Source of the DNA: Bacteroidales bacterium
Lineage (GTDB): Bacteria; Bacteroidota; Bacteroidia; Bacteroidales; VadinHA17
DNA: 64,000 nucleotides
Assembly: GCA_003157015.1 (NCBI GenBank)
Contig: PMIJ01000114.1
Coordinates: forward strand, 1 to 64,000
Direction: 5' to 3'
The first letter of the stretch is position 1; every line of letters begins with the position of its first letter. Both the position numbers and the translations under genes were made by a program. Below are positions 36,791 through 44,021 of this stretch, in pieces. The notes beneath the pieces are model-generated. The model did not search any database. It saw only the letters and a list, made by a program, of their open reading frames with translations, and was not told the DNA's origin.

Positions 36791-36849
36791 GTTAAAATCA
36801 GACCTTGATTACTTGCAGCGTCATTGCGAGCGGAGCGAAGCAATCTTTT
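36791..36849. repeat. Dispersed CATTGCGAG/GCTTCGC repeat, copy 2 (inverted)
   Basis: TTGATTACTTGCAGCG, TCATTGCGAGCGGAGCG and AAGCAATCTTTT are the inverse complement of 26024-26079 with few changes. A short CGTTCCTCGTT tandem adjoins it at 36772-36792. Confidence 0.85.
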
Positions 36850-36882
36850 TCCTTTTTCCTTTCGCCCTTATCCTTCTTCCTT

Positions 36883-37494
36883 CTACTCACATCCTCCGTC
36901 AAGTTTTTTAGCAGCTAAGTGCTTTGAGTTGACGTATTTCATTTTCAGGCTGTCAGGCAGACTATTCATTTCAGTAAATAATTTTTTTGCCCTTGATCTT
37001 GTTTCAAAAAGCGCATTTTCCCTTGCCGAAATCCTTTCCCCTGTAAAGTTGCTGTTCATAACAGTATGGAACCATTCATTCAGGCCGCCTTTCATTACAT
37101 AGGAATTATTATATTTTAAACCTCTCGTTATTGCCAGGGCATAATTTGCATCAAAATCGCCGTTTGAATAGAAGATATTTCGTGTTTTCCCATTGTTAAG
37201 AAGATTGACTGGATCGTGTTCAAGAAGTTTACCATAGGGAATATTTACTGAACCCGGTATATTCTCCGCTCTGAATTCTTCAGGTGATCTTAGATCAATA
37301 ATCTGAACAGAACTATCCTCTGAAACAATGAATCTGGCAACCTGGTCAACTGTAAAATAGTTGCCATTGTCGAGAACTTCAGAAAGAAGCTTTTGCGGCT
37401 TTCCGGTAAATGACCTGCTCCCGGAAAGTGGCAATAATGCAAGGATAAGGCCGATACTCAACAGACAAACTGAAAATTTTTCCCGTGCGTTCAT
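36883..37494 (-). CDS. Rhodanese-like protein without the active-site Cys, exported
   Basis: This 203-residue protein starts MNAREKFSVCLLSIGLILALL with an anchor or signal peptide. A rhodanese domain follows (about 60-140) with IIDLRSPEEFRAENIPGSVNIPYG, but NIFYSNGDFDANYALAITRGL lacks the catalytic Cys (Ser-Asn there). VMKGGLNEWF closes the domain. Upstream codons to 37575 overlap the YeeE/YedE gene and are not used. It starts 10 bases after that stop, so they form an operon. Confidence 0.8.
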   Translation of the reverse strand: MNAREKFSVCLLSIGLILALLPLSGSRSFTGKPQKLLSEVLDNGNYFTVDQVARFIVSEDSSVQIIDLRSPEEFRAENIPGSVNIPYGKLLEHDPVNLLNNGKTRNIFYSNGDFDANYALAITRGLKYNNSYVMKGGLNEWFHTVMNSNFTGERISARENALFETRSRAKKLFTEMNSLPDSLKMKYVNSKHLAAKKLDGGCE

Positions 37495-37504
37495 TTTTTT
37501 GTAT

Positions 37505-38107
37505 TTAAATTTCGCTTGAAATATCTGGTCTTGCAAATTTCTTTTCTGCAACCTCTGCAAGCCAGAACATTGCAACGGCCGCTACAATAAGAAGAAAAGT
37601 GAAAAGACCAGGTGATATACCCATCACCTCATTGATCTTAACAGGACCCTTGTATGATCCATTAGCCAGTTTTTGAATGTAGGGATATGTTTCTGCAAAA
37701 AGGAATGCACCTGTCAATCCACCAAGGAAAAATATCATTGCATCTATCTTACCGATTGAAAGAGCACATAAACCAGTTCCGGGGCAAAACCCACCCATTA
37801 TAAACCCGGCTCCCATAATAATTCCGCCAACTATTGAAGCAGCCACATAATACTCATTCACAAATACAAGATTAAGGTTAAGCAGTCCAAAGTAACTTAA
37901 CAGTTGTGACCCCACAAGTGCAACAATTGCGGCAGTAAAAAATACTTTGATTACTGTCGTATCATATCCATAAAACATTCCAGCCAGCTTCCTGCTGGAA
38001 GAAAAACCAGCCTGTTCAAGAGCAAAGCCGAAACCGACCCCAATCAGAAGAGCGATTAGCAAATCGAGCCATTCAGGCATTGATATTAAGGAAGATATAG
38101 GTCCCAT
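37505..38107 (-). CDS. YeeE/YedE-type sulfur transporter, half A
   Basis: This 200-residue membrane protein covers one half of the YeeE/YedE (Sulf_transp, thiosulfate uptake) fold. It has LEQAGFSSSRKLAGMFYG (about residues 30-47) and GAGFIMGGFCPGTGLCAL (about 98-115), whose GFCPGTG loop carries the conserved Cys. It pairs with the second half upstream (38231-38740). Together they probably import thiosulfate or another sulfur species for the rhodanese proteins next door. Confidence 0.88.
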   Translation of the reverse strand: MGPISSLISMPEWLDLLIALLIGVGFGFALEQAGFSSSRKLAGMFYGYDTTVIKVFFTAAIVALVGSQLLSYFGLLNLNLVFVNEYYVAASIVGGIIMGAGFIMGGFCPGTGLCALSIGKIDAMIFFLGGLTGAFLFAETYPYIQKLANGSYKGPVKINEVMGISPGLFTFLLIVAAVAMFWLAEVAEKKFARPDISSEI

Positions 38108-38196
38108 TTTAAATTTTTTAAGTCTTTTTGTCTTTTACTTTTTTTAACTACGGAGTTTCACGGCTTTCGTTTTATTTTAATCCCAGCCTTGTATTA

Positions 38197-38230
38197 TCTC
38201 TGTGCCCTTCGCCCTTCGCCATGTGCCCTT
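38197..38230. repeat. GGGCGAAGGGC tract after the YeeE half-B stop
   Basis: On the minus strand GGGCACATGGCGAAGGGCGAAGGGCAC begins two bases after the stop codon. It closely resembles the tract after uxuB at 23455-23527. Confidence 0.6.
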
Positions 38231-38740
38231 TCAAATCCAGTTTTTCCTGAAGAACCATGCAAAAAGATAGGCAGAACCGAATATTGCAACCATTGTTACA
38301 AATCCGGCTACAGATAGTACTGCCATTCCTGAAAGTGCTGCACCGCTTGTACATCCACGGGCCAGCTGGGCCCCATAAACAAAAAAGACACCGCCCAGGA
38401 AAGCAAAGACCACTCGCCTCGAATTAGAAATCTTTGGAGATTTTTCAATTTTGAATTTCAGCCTTTTGGAAACGGCTCCCGATAAAAAACCACCCGCAAC
38501 TACACCGAGTATTTCAATTGTGAGCCAGTTCTTTAATGGCTTTTTCCCATCTTCAAAATACTTGCTGTAATATATTGATCCGTCTGCGTGCGGACGATCG
38601 ACGGCTCCCACTATTGAGACTACGCAATATTTAAGGCCGCCGCTTGCACCCAGTCCGCGGCCGGCAAGGAACATAGCCAGAAGCAGGACTATGCCAAGCA
38701 TAGTACCTGCCATGTACGGATTCATATATTTCTTTTTCAT
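38231..38740 (-). CDS. YeeE/YedE-type sulfur transporter, half B
   Basis: This 169-residue membrane protein begins MKKKYMNPYMAGTMLGIVLLLAMFLAGRGLGASGG, typical for the first half of YeeE/YedE. ARGCTSGAALSG (about residues 125-136) carries the second conserved Cys. The frame is open upstream to 38959 but that region crosses the divergent truA promoter and is not coding. The half-A gene follows after 123 bases of repeat. Split halves of this family are common in Bacteroidetes. Confidence 0.85.
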   Translation of the reverse strand: MKKKYMNPYMAGTMLGIVLLLAMFLAGRGLGASGGLKYCVVSIVGAVDRPHADGSIYYSKYFEDGKKPLKNWLTIEILGVVAGGFLSGAVSKRLKFKIEKSPKISNSRRVVFAFLGGVFFVYGAQLARGCTSGAALSGMAVLSVAGFVTMVAIFGSAYLFAWFFRKNWI

Positions 38741-38919
38741 ATGAAACGTCTTCAGTTTTTCGCATAAATACAAATTTAGCATATCTATGGCTCCAGTCAT
38801 AACAGTTAGCAGTCGATAATGTTCATAACCTCTTTTTAGGTTCTTAGCGTCTAAACATAAGACTGCTTCGTCTCCGCCAAACCATCTTAATATCATTAAG
38901 ATTAAGGAGACAAATTTCG

Positions 38920-38927
38920 TACATTTG
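38920..38927 (+). promoter_or_regulatory. -7 promoter element for truA
   Basis: TACATTTG matches TAnnTTTG. The expected transcription start is only a few bases before the truA ATG at 38937, so the mRNA is leaderless or nearly so. The TTG inside this box is not a start codon. Confidence 0.55.
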
Positions 38928-38936
38928 CGGACTAAT

Positions 38937-39722
38937 ATGAAAAAGATGGGAAGATTCAAATTAACAATTGAATACGACGGTACACGTTATTCAGGCTGGC
39001 AGATGCAGAAGGGTGGCAGAACAATTCAGGGCGAAATTCTGGATGCATGTCGCGAATTATTTAAAAATGATGAGATTGATATTTTCGGGGCAGGACGGAC
39101 GGATGGCGGAGTTCACGCATCAGGACAGGTTGCTCACCTCGACGTTGTAACTGATCTTGCTCCACTGAAGATAAAATATGGAATTAATGACCGGCTGCCA
39201 CCTGATATTTGCATTATAAATGTTGAAGAGGCACATCAGAAATTCCATGCAAGGCATGATGCAAATGCCCGTAGTTATATTTACCAGATTAGCAGAAGAC
39301 GAACTGCTTTCGGAAAAAAATTCGTATGGTGGATAAAAGACCCGCTCGATATTAATCTTATGAACGAAGCTGCAAAACATTTTCCCGGGCTAAAAGACTA
39401 CAGATACTTTACCGACGAAGAGGCTGAGACTTTATCAACAAAAGTGGAAGTATTACATGCAAAAGTGAATGATTTTGGTGATATGCTTGTTTTTCATGTC
39501 GTAGGGTCACACTTTCTCTGGAAACAGGTAAGAAGAATGACTGGAGTTCTGGTTGAAGTTGGAAGAGGCAAACTTTCTCCTGCTGATGTTGGTACATTTT
39601 TCAAAATGAAAACAGATATACCTGCAAAGCTTACAGCCCCACCGAGTGGATTATTTCTTGAAAAAGTATATTACAAGAAAGAGGAGATCTCTTACGAGAC
39701 ACAACCAATCATTAATATTTAA
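38937..39722 (+). CDS. truA: tRNA pseudouridine(38-40) synthase
   Basis: TruA converts U38-U40 of tRNA anticodon stems to pseudouridine. The 261-residue protein has RFKLTIEYDGTRYSGWQMQ near the N-terminus, the catalytic GAGRTDGGVHASGQVAHLD (Asp about residue 56), ARHDANARSYIYQI and a C-terminal HFLWKQVRRMTGVLVEVGRG. The start could also be the ATG at 38946. A TTG start at 38925 is rejected because it lies within the promoter box. Confidence 0.95.
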   Translation: MKKMGRFKLTIEYDGTRYSGWQMQKGGRTIQGEILDACRELFKNDEIDIFGAGRTDGGVHASGQVAHLDVVTDLAPLKIKYGINDRLPPDICIINVEEAHQKFHARHDANARSYIYQISRRRTAFGKKFVWWIKDPLDINLMNEAAKHFPGLKDYRYFTDEEAETLSTKVEVLHAKVNDFGDMLVFHVVGSHFLWKQVRRMTGVLVEVGRGKLSPADVGTFFKMKTDIPAKLTAPPSGLFLEKVYYKKEEISYETQPIINI

Positions 39723-39802
39723 ATTACTGCATACTTAATATTGCTGCTTACTGTTTGCTAGTTTGGTTTCGCGTTCCGTGTTTCTCGTTGACTTGTTATT
39801 TA

Positions 39803-39846
39803 CCTCTTTGTTGCTCTGTGCTCCTCTGCGTCACTCTGTGAAAGTT
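39803..39846. repeat. Single arm of the CTCTGTG repeat family, overlapping a gene end
   Basis: CTCTTTG, CTCTGTG, CTCTGCG and CTCTGTG recur every 9-11 bases. The radical SAM gene's last codons and stop lie inside this arm. No complementary arm was seen nearby. Confidence 0.65.
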
Positions 39847-40799
39847 CTTCTTTCTTTATTGCATTCGCATTCCACAACAGTACCTATTTGCTGACTAAGA
39901 TTCATTTTGATAAGTCGGTCAGTTCTTCCATATAAACATTTATTACAGGTTGAAAAGAGTCCCAGATCCCAAGTATCTGCGAAAACCCGTCCTGCCTTTA
40001 ATCCAATTCCATATTCCAGAACTTCTTCCAGGGAATGAATATCCGGTAAGCTGAAATCTCCTTTATTCATCAATAAATCAATAGCTCCGTTTCCGGCTCT
40101 GACAGGAATAACTGTACAACATTCTACACCGGAGCTGAATGCAAAATCGAGTGACCGTTCAGCCCAAAAAACACCTTCTGATTCTGAAAGAAACGGTGGT
40201 TTAAGCAATATAAATGCCCTTGTATTAATATCATGTTTTGTAAGAAAGCTGACAGAATTACTGAAATCGTCAATTGTCATCAGTTTATTAAGCTTACCTA
40301 AAATCTTTTTGTTTACAGTTTCAAGTCCAAGAGCAATCTGTAGTTCAGTTTTAAGCATATTTCTGAAATCCAGGCATTTATTATTGATTAGCCTGGGATG
40401 ACTTTCAATAATGACTGTCTCAAAATCCTTCAGAATTGAGGCAATATTTTCATAATCTACCATCGGAACAGCCCTGTTATCAAAGAAGCTTCCGCTGTTA
40501 TAGAGTTTCAGATGCTTAACATCTGGCATTTGAGACAGGGCTTGTTCAATCTGCGCCGGAATTGCCCCGGAAGGAACAGATTCATCTGTAGTGTTCTTCC
40601 AAAGATCGCACATCAGGCAATGAAAGGGACATTCCCTGTTGGTCAGAAATATAATTCCTGTATCTTCAATGCTCCCTGACACTGTTCGTTCCTTTTCGAC
40701 CATCCAGCCATAAGGCTTCAGAGGGTCGACAGGATTTTTATTTCCCCGCGAGGCTACAATCCATTGATCATTTATAAGCAGATCTGTCTTTTCACTCAT
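39831..40799 (-). CDS. Radical SAM enzyme of unknown function
   Basis: This 322-residue protein binds a 4Fe-4S cluster through C57, C61 and C64 (NRECPFHCLMCDLWKNT). A barrel follows, with LKLYNSGSFFDNRAVP, VIIESHPRLI and LGLETVNKKILGKLNK, an Elp3/MiaB-like pattern. Four late Cys (CNKCLYG and CECNKE) could hold a second cluster or metal. The last residues (KERRTFTE) are encoded in a repeat arm. It overlaps the upstream asparagine-synthetase-like gene by 8 bases, so the two are translationally coupled. The substrate is unknown; a modified peptide, nucleoside or small molecule are possible. Confidence 0.82.
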   Translation of the reverse strand: MSEKTDLLINDQWIVASRGNKNPVDPLKPYGWMVEKERTVSGSIEDTGIIFLTNRECPFHCLMCDLWKNTTDESVPSGAIPAQIEQALSQMPDVKHLKLYNSGSFFDNRAVPMVDYENIASILKDFETVIIESHPRLINNKCLDFRNMLKTELQIALGLETVNKKILGKLNKLMTIDDFSNSVSFLTKHDINTRAFILLKPPFLSESEGVFWAERSLDFAFSSGVECCTVIPVRAGNGAIDLLMNKGDFSLPDIHSLEEVLEYGIGLKAGRVFADTWDLGLFSTCNKCLYGRTDRLIKMNLSQQIGTVVECECNKERRTFTE

Positions 40800-42120
40800 A
40801 ACTTGAAAGAAACTCTTTCCTGTAGGCTATCTCCTTTTCAGGGAAATGTTTGTTGAAATTTCTGTCGGAGGCTGCGCCATGCTGAAAACGTCTTTTCTGA
40901 AAAACGGGCATTTCTATTCCTGTAATTGCTTTAACGCCTGCGGAAACAACTTTACCTTTAAGTTCATAGAGTTTTTCATGATCCCAATTGGTCATATCTA
41001 TGTATGGAATACCTTCAGATATTTCTATCACATTCGGTAATGTATAAGGACTGAACCCTTCAAAACCCATGAGATCACCGGTAGCAAATGTCCGCATATA
41101 TCCCCTGCTTAAGCCTCCGGAATAAGTTAATGAATGTTTAATGGATTCCACTCCCCAGCCTTCATGATAGAGCATTAGATTATTAAGGACACTTTTTATA
41201 GTTAATTCCGGATTTTCTTCAATTGGATAATCTTTCAGGTTTTCATCCCCGCCATCGCCGTCGATTAAATATTTCCAATCGGGATAGCATGACCTTATTC
41301 CCTGCAAAAGAGCTAAATTCATTGTTGCAGACTGAATATCAAGAGCTTTATAATCTTCGACAACTTTCACTGCTTTTTTCCAATCCAATGATGAATAATC
41401 CACTTCAACCGGTTCGAGGAATAATCCGAGATTCACCGCTTCCAGAAATTTCCTGGCCTGGAGCAAATCAGCTCCGTCTCCATCAATTGAAAGAGTGAAA
41501 GCTTTCAATCTCGACGGACTTTCACCAAGTTCTCTGAGTGCATGATATGTCAGGAGGAATACAGAGCCACTGTCAATCCCTGCAGAAAAAGTTACGCCTA
41601 CAGGACCCGATTTGGCACGGAACTTAAGCCACTTTTTAATCTCATTATATAAAGTTCTGATATATTTTTCTCCGATGCTTTCCGGATCATAACCTGAGAA
41701 TCTGTTGCGCTCAGGATCAAAGAAGCGTTCATAGACGGGGTTAGGGTCAGGACAACCCAAAAGTTCAATTTTAGTAATATAATGGGCCGGAGCCATCCTT
41801 GTATAAGATGGATGAAACTGATGATCAAGTCCTTCCTTTTTCAGGTAGTTGTAAATTACATCAATTCGCTCAGCGATAACCAGTTCGGGACCACCCGGAC
41901 GTTTAGCTATAAAATACCTGATCGGACGTCCTATCGATCTGGCCATCCTGATTGTTTTACCCTCAACTGAGACCAGTGAAAACTGTCCGTCGATCGTCCT
42001 TACAGCATTGACATCACCTGCCTTTACGATATTTACGGCTTCTTCATGCGTCATATTATAAATGACATTTTTCTCTGGATTTGTGAGATCCGTAACATTG
42101 CTAACATAATGATTATTCAT
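40792..42120 (-). CDS. Asparagine-synthetase-like enzyme lacking the glutaminase Cys
   Basis: This 442-residue protein has a degenerate class II amidotransferase-like N-terminus (DGQFSLVSVEGKTIRMARSIG, about residues 44-64) without the essential Cys at position 2. The synthetase domain has the ATP pyrophosphatase loop FSAGIDSGS (about 178-186), DGDGGDENLKDYP and YIDMTNWDHEKLYEL. Loss of the Cys is seen in beta-lactam synthetase and lasso-peptide cyclase, which adenylate a carboxylate and use an internal amine. That could apply here but is inference. It is coupled to the radical SAM gene. Confidence 0.82.
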   Translation of the reverse strand: MNNHYVSNVTDLTNPEKNVIYNMTHEEAVNIVKAGDVNAVRTIDGQFSLVSVEGKTIRMARSIGRPIRYFIAKRPGGPELVIAERIDVIYNYLKKEGLDHQFHPSYTRMAPAHYITKIELLGCPDPNPVYERFFDPERNRFSGYDPESIGEKYIRTLYNEIKKWLKFRAKSGPVGVTFSAGIDSGSVFLLTYHALRELGESPSRLKAFTLSIDGDGADLLQARKFLEAVNLGLFLEPVEVDYSSLDWKKAVKVVEDYKALDIQSATMNLALLQGIRSCYPDWKYLIDGDGGDENLKDYPIEENPELTIKSVLNNLMLYHEGWGVESIKHSLTYSGGLSRGYMRTFATGDLMGFEGFSPYTLPNVIEISEGIPYIDMTNWDHEKLYELKGKVVSAGVKAITGIEMPVFQKRRFQHGAASDRNFNKHFPEKEIAYRKEFLSSYE

Positions 42121-42161
42121 ATAATTGGATTTTTAAATGTTCTTATAAATCAAATTGCCTT

Positions 42162-42243
42162 TTGTAGAGACGCCCAATTTGGGCGTCTCTACAACAAATT
42201 TATCACAAAATTAGAAATAGGAGACACCCAGATTGGGCGTCTC
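42162..42243. repeat. Two GAGACGCCCAA hairpins
   Basis: TTGTAGAGACGCCCAA, one T, then its exact inverse complement make a perfect 33-base palindrome (42162-42194). A second, imperfect hairpin, GAGACACCCA-GATT-GGGCGTCTC (42221-42243), ends two bases before the CRTAC1 stop. They occupy the gap to the asparagine-synthetase-like gene and could act as processing or termination sites. Confidence 0.9.
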
Positions 42244-42245
42244 AA

Positions 42246-43907
42246 CTATTTCGATACAATTCCTGTTCCTTCTTTAATAGTAATATAACGGTCCGATGCA
42301 ATTTTATTGTATACCTCCTTTTTCCTGTCGGACCATCTGATTTCAAGTATGTCGATCATCTTTTCCTTACCGAGTCCGAAATGTACTCTTGGGTCATTGT
42401 TAGTAAGATAGGAAGTTGCCCATTGATTTATCATGACATGTTTTTTCCCGCCGGCGGTAAGGGTTACTTTTGCTCCTATTGCAGCTGCTGGACCGTCCTT
42501 TCCTTTGAGTGTCAATCCGAGCCAGTGATTCTTGTTGCCTCCATCGTTTCTTAAGAGGACAGGCGTTCCTTGTTTATCAAGATGAGAAACAATAATATCG
42601 AGGTCTCCGTCATTGTCAAAATCCCATACAGCCAAAGCTCTGCCGGAACGCTTGGTTGAGAAGTAAGAACCATGTTCTTTTCCTACATTCTTAAAATGAC
42701 CTGTTCCATCATTCTCCAGCAATAATGGATATTGCGGGACAAGTTCTTCTGCAGTTCCATTTGCGGCCACTATATCGAGGTTACCGTCGTTATCATAATC
42801 AAAAAGTTGTGCACCCCAGCTGCCTTTGCCTGCCATGGCAGCCGCAACGCCACTTTCCTCAGTAATATCCTCAAATAGGCCATTACCAAGATTGCGGTAA
42901 AGAGCTCCATAATCAAGGTCTGATACAAGGATATCAATCAATCCATCGCCATCAACATCACCAATTGATGCGTGCATGGAACCTGTTCCTTCACCATGGC
43001 TGTTTGCTGCCACACCGCTTTGCACCCCGACTTCCTTATAAATTCCATTGTCATTTCTGAAAAGGAAATTCAGCTGGTGATCGTTTGCCTGAAATATATC
43101 AAGATCACCGTCATCATCGTAATCAAATACTGTCAGCCCCATACACTTAGAATCGGGGTAATAAAGATTATTTTTCCTGGTAACATCAATAAATTTTCCA
43201 TCGGCTTGTTGTTCGTAAAGCATTGATGCCTGGCCCCTATACTCAGTTGGACTCGGCATCATATTTGGTGAAGCAGGAGTAAAATAAGCAGGGTTAAAAG
43301 CCAGAAAGTTGCCAACCATAGCATCCAGCCTTCCATCATGGTTATAGTCCCAGAATGAGACACCAATACTCCACTTAGTAAAACCGTTTAACGTATCAGG
43401 TCCGCTAAGGCCTAATGAAGATGTTATATCGGTAAATGTTCCGTTGCCATTGTTATGGTAGAAGACATTTGGTCCATAATTCAGAACATAAAGATCCTGA
43501 TATCCATCGTTATCGAGATCAATGGCCCCTGCAGCCATGCTCCACGTGTGGCGGCAATCTACTCCGGCCGCTTTGGAAACCTCTGTAAATGTGCCATTAC
43601 CATTGTTTCTATAAAGATCATTATGTGAATTTTCGTAAACTTTTCCTTCAGGATCTGATATGCCTTCAAGGTATGTTCCATTCATAAGGTAGAGATCCAT
43701 TAACCCATCGTTGTTGTAATCAAAAATTGTAATTCCCGACCCACTGCTCTCAAGGATATTTTTGTATGTGTCATCTCCATAGGTATATTTGAAAGTGATG
43801 CCTGCCTTTTTTGTTACATCAGTGAAAGTCACATTATTTTTCTGAGCAGCGGATTCGGAAGTTACCCGTATCAACAAGAACAAACATAAAAAACCGGTTA
43901 ATTTCAT
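42246..43907 (-). CDS. CRTAC1-family exported protein (FG-GAP repeats and ASPIC/UnbV)
   Basis: This 553-residue protein has a signal peptide (to about residue 21) and a seven-bladed-type propeller made of FG-GAP/VCBS repeats with calcium-binding loops such as DYNNDGLMDLY, DLDNDGYQDLY, DYDDDGDLDIF and DVDGDGLIDIL. The ASPIC/UnbV domain (about residues 455-545) contains IGAKVTLTAGGKK and NDPRVHFGLGKEK. Such proteins are extracytoplasmic; the biochemical role is not established. It is a paralogue of 56439-58136. Confidence 0.9.
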   Translation of the reverse strand: MKLTGFLCLFLLIRVTSESAAQKNNVTFTDVTKKAGITFKYTYGDDTYKNILESSGSGITIFDYNNDGLMDLYLMNGTYLEGISDPEGKVYENSHNDLYRNNGNGTFTEVSKAAGVDCRHTWSMAAGAIDLDNDGYQDLYVLNYGPNVFYHNNGNGTFTDITSSLGLSGPDTLNGFTKWSIGVSFWDYNHDGRLDAMVGNFLAFNPAYFTPASPNMMPSPTEYRGQASMLYEQQADGKFIDVTRKNNLYYPDSKCMGLTVFDYDDDGDLDIFQANDHQLNFLFRNDNGIYKEVGVQSGVAANSHGEGTGSMHASIGDVDGDGLIDILVSDLDYGALYRNLGNGLFEDITEESGVAAAMAGKGSWGAQLFDYDNDGNLDIVAANGTAEELVPQYPLLLENDGTGHFKNVGKEHGSYFSTKRSGRALAVWDFDNDGDLDIIVSHLDKQGTPVLLRNDGGNKNHWLGLTLKGKDGPAAAIGAKVTLTAGGKKHVMINQWATSYLTNNDPRVHFGLGKEKMIDILEIRWSDRKKEVYNKIASDRYITIKEGTGIVSK

Positions 43908-43940
43908 ACCTGCTTTTTCGATAAATTAATTATTCTGTCT

Positions 43941-44012
43941 TCCCTTTGTGCTACTTTGTACTTTACTTTGTGATTAAATTAATTAGTTTTACCACAAAGG
44001 AACACTAAGGCC
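43941..44012. repeat. Imperfect palindrome, CACAAAGGAA type
   Basis: CTTTGTGCTACTTTGTACTTTACTTTGTG pairs with ACCACAAAGGAACACTAAGG across an AT-rich loop. It fills the gap between two co-directional ASPIC/UnbV genes. Confidence 0.75.
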
Positions 44013-44021
44013 TTTTTAGCG

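Noticed and set aside
36745..36843. N-terminal extension of the small rhodanese-fold protein
   Set aside because: It is translated from a dispersed repeat and a short tandem tract; the membrane anchor after MGLIKKF is a better start.
38925..38936. TTG start giving a longer TruA
   Set aside because: The TTG is part of the TACATTTG promoter box and TruA proteins normally start near RFKLTIEYDG.
38741..38959. N-terminal extension of the YeeE half-B protein
   Set aside because: It crosses the divergent truA promoter and lacks family resemblance; MKKKYMNPYMAG is the natural start.
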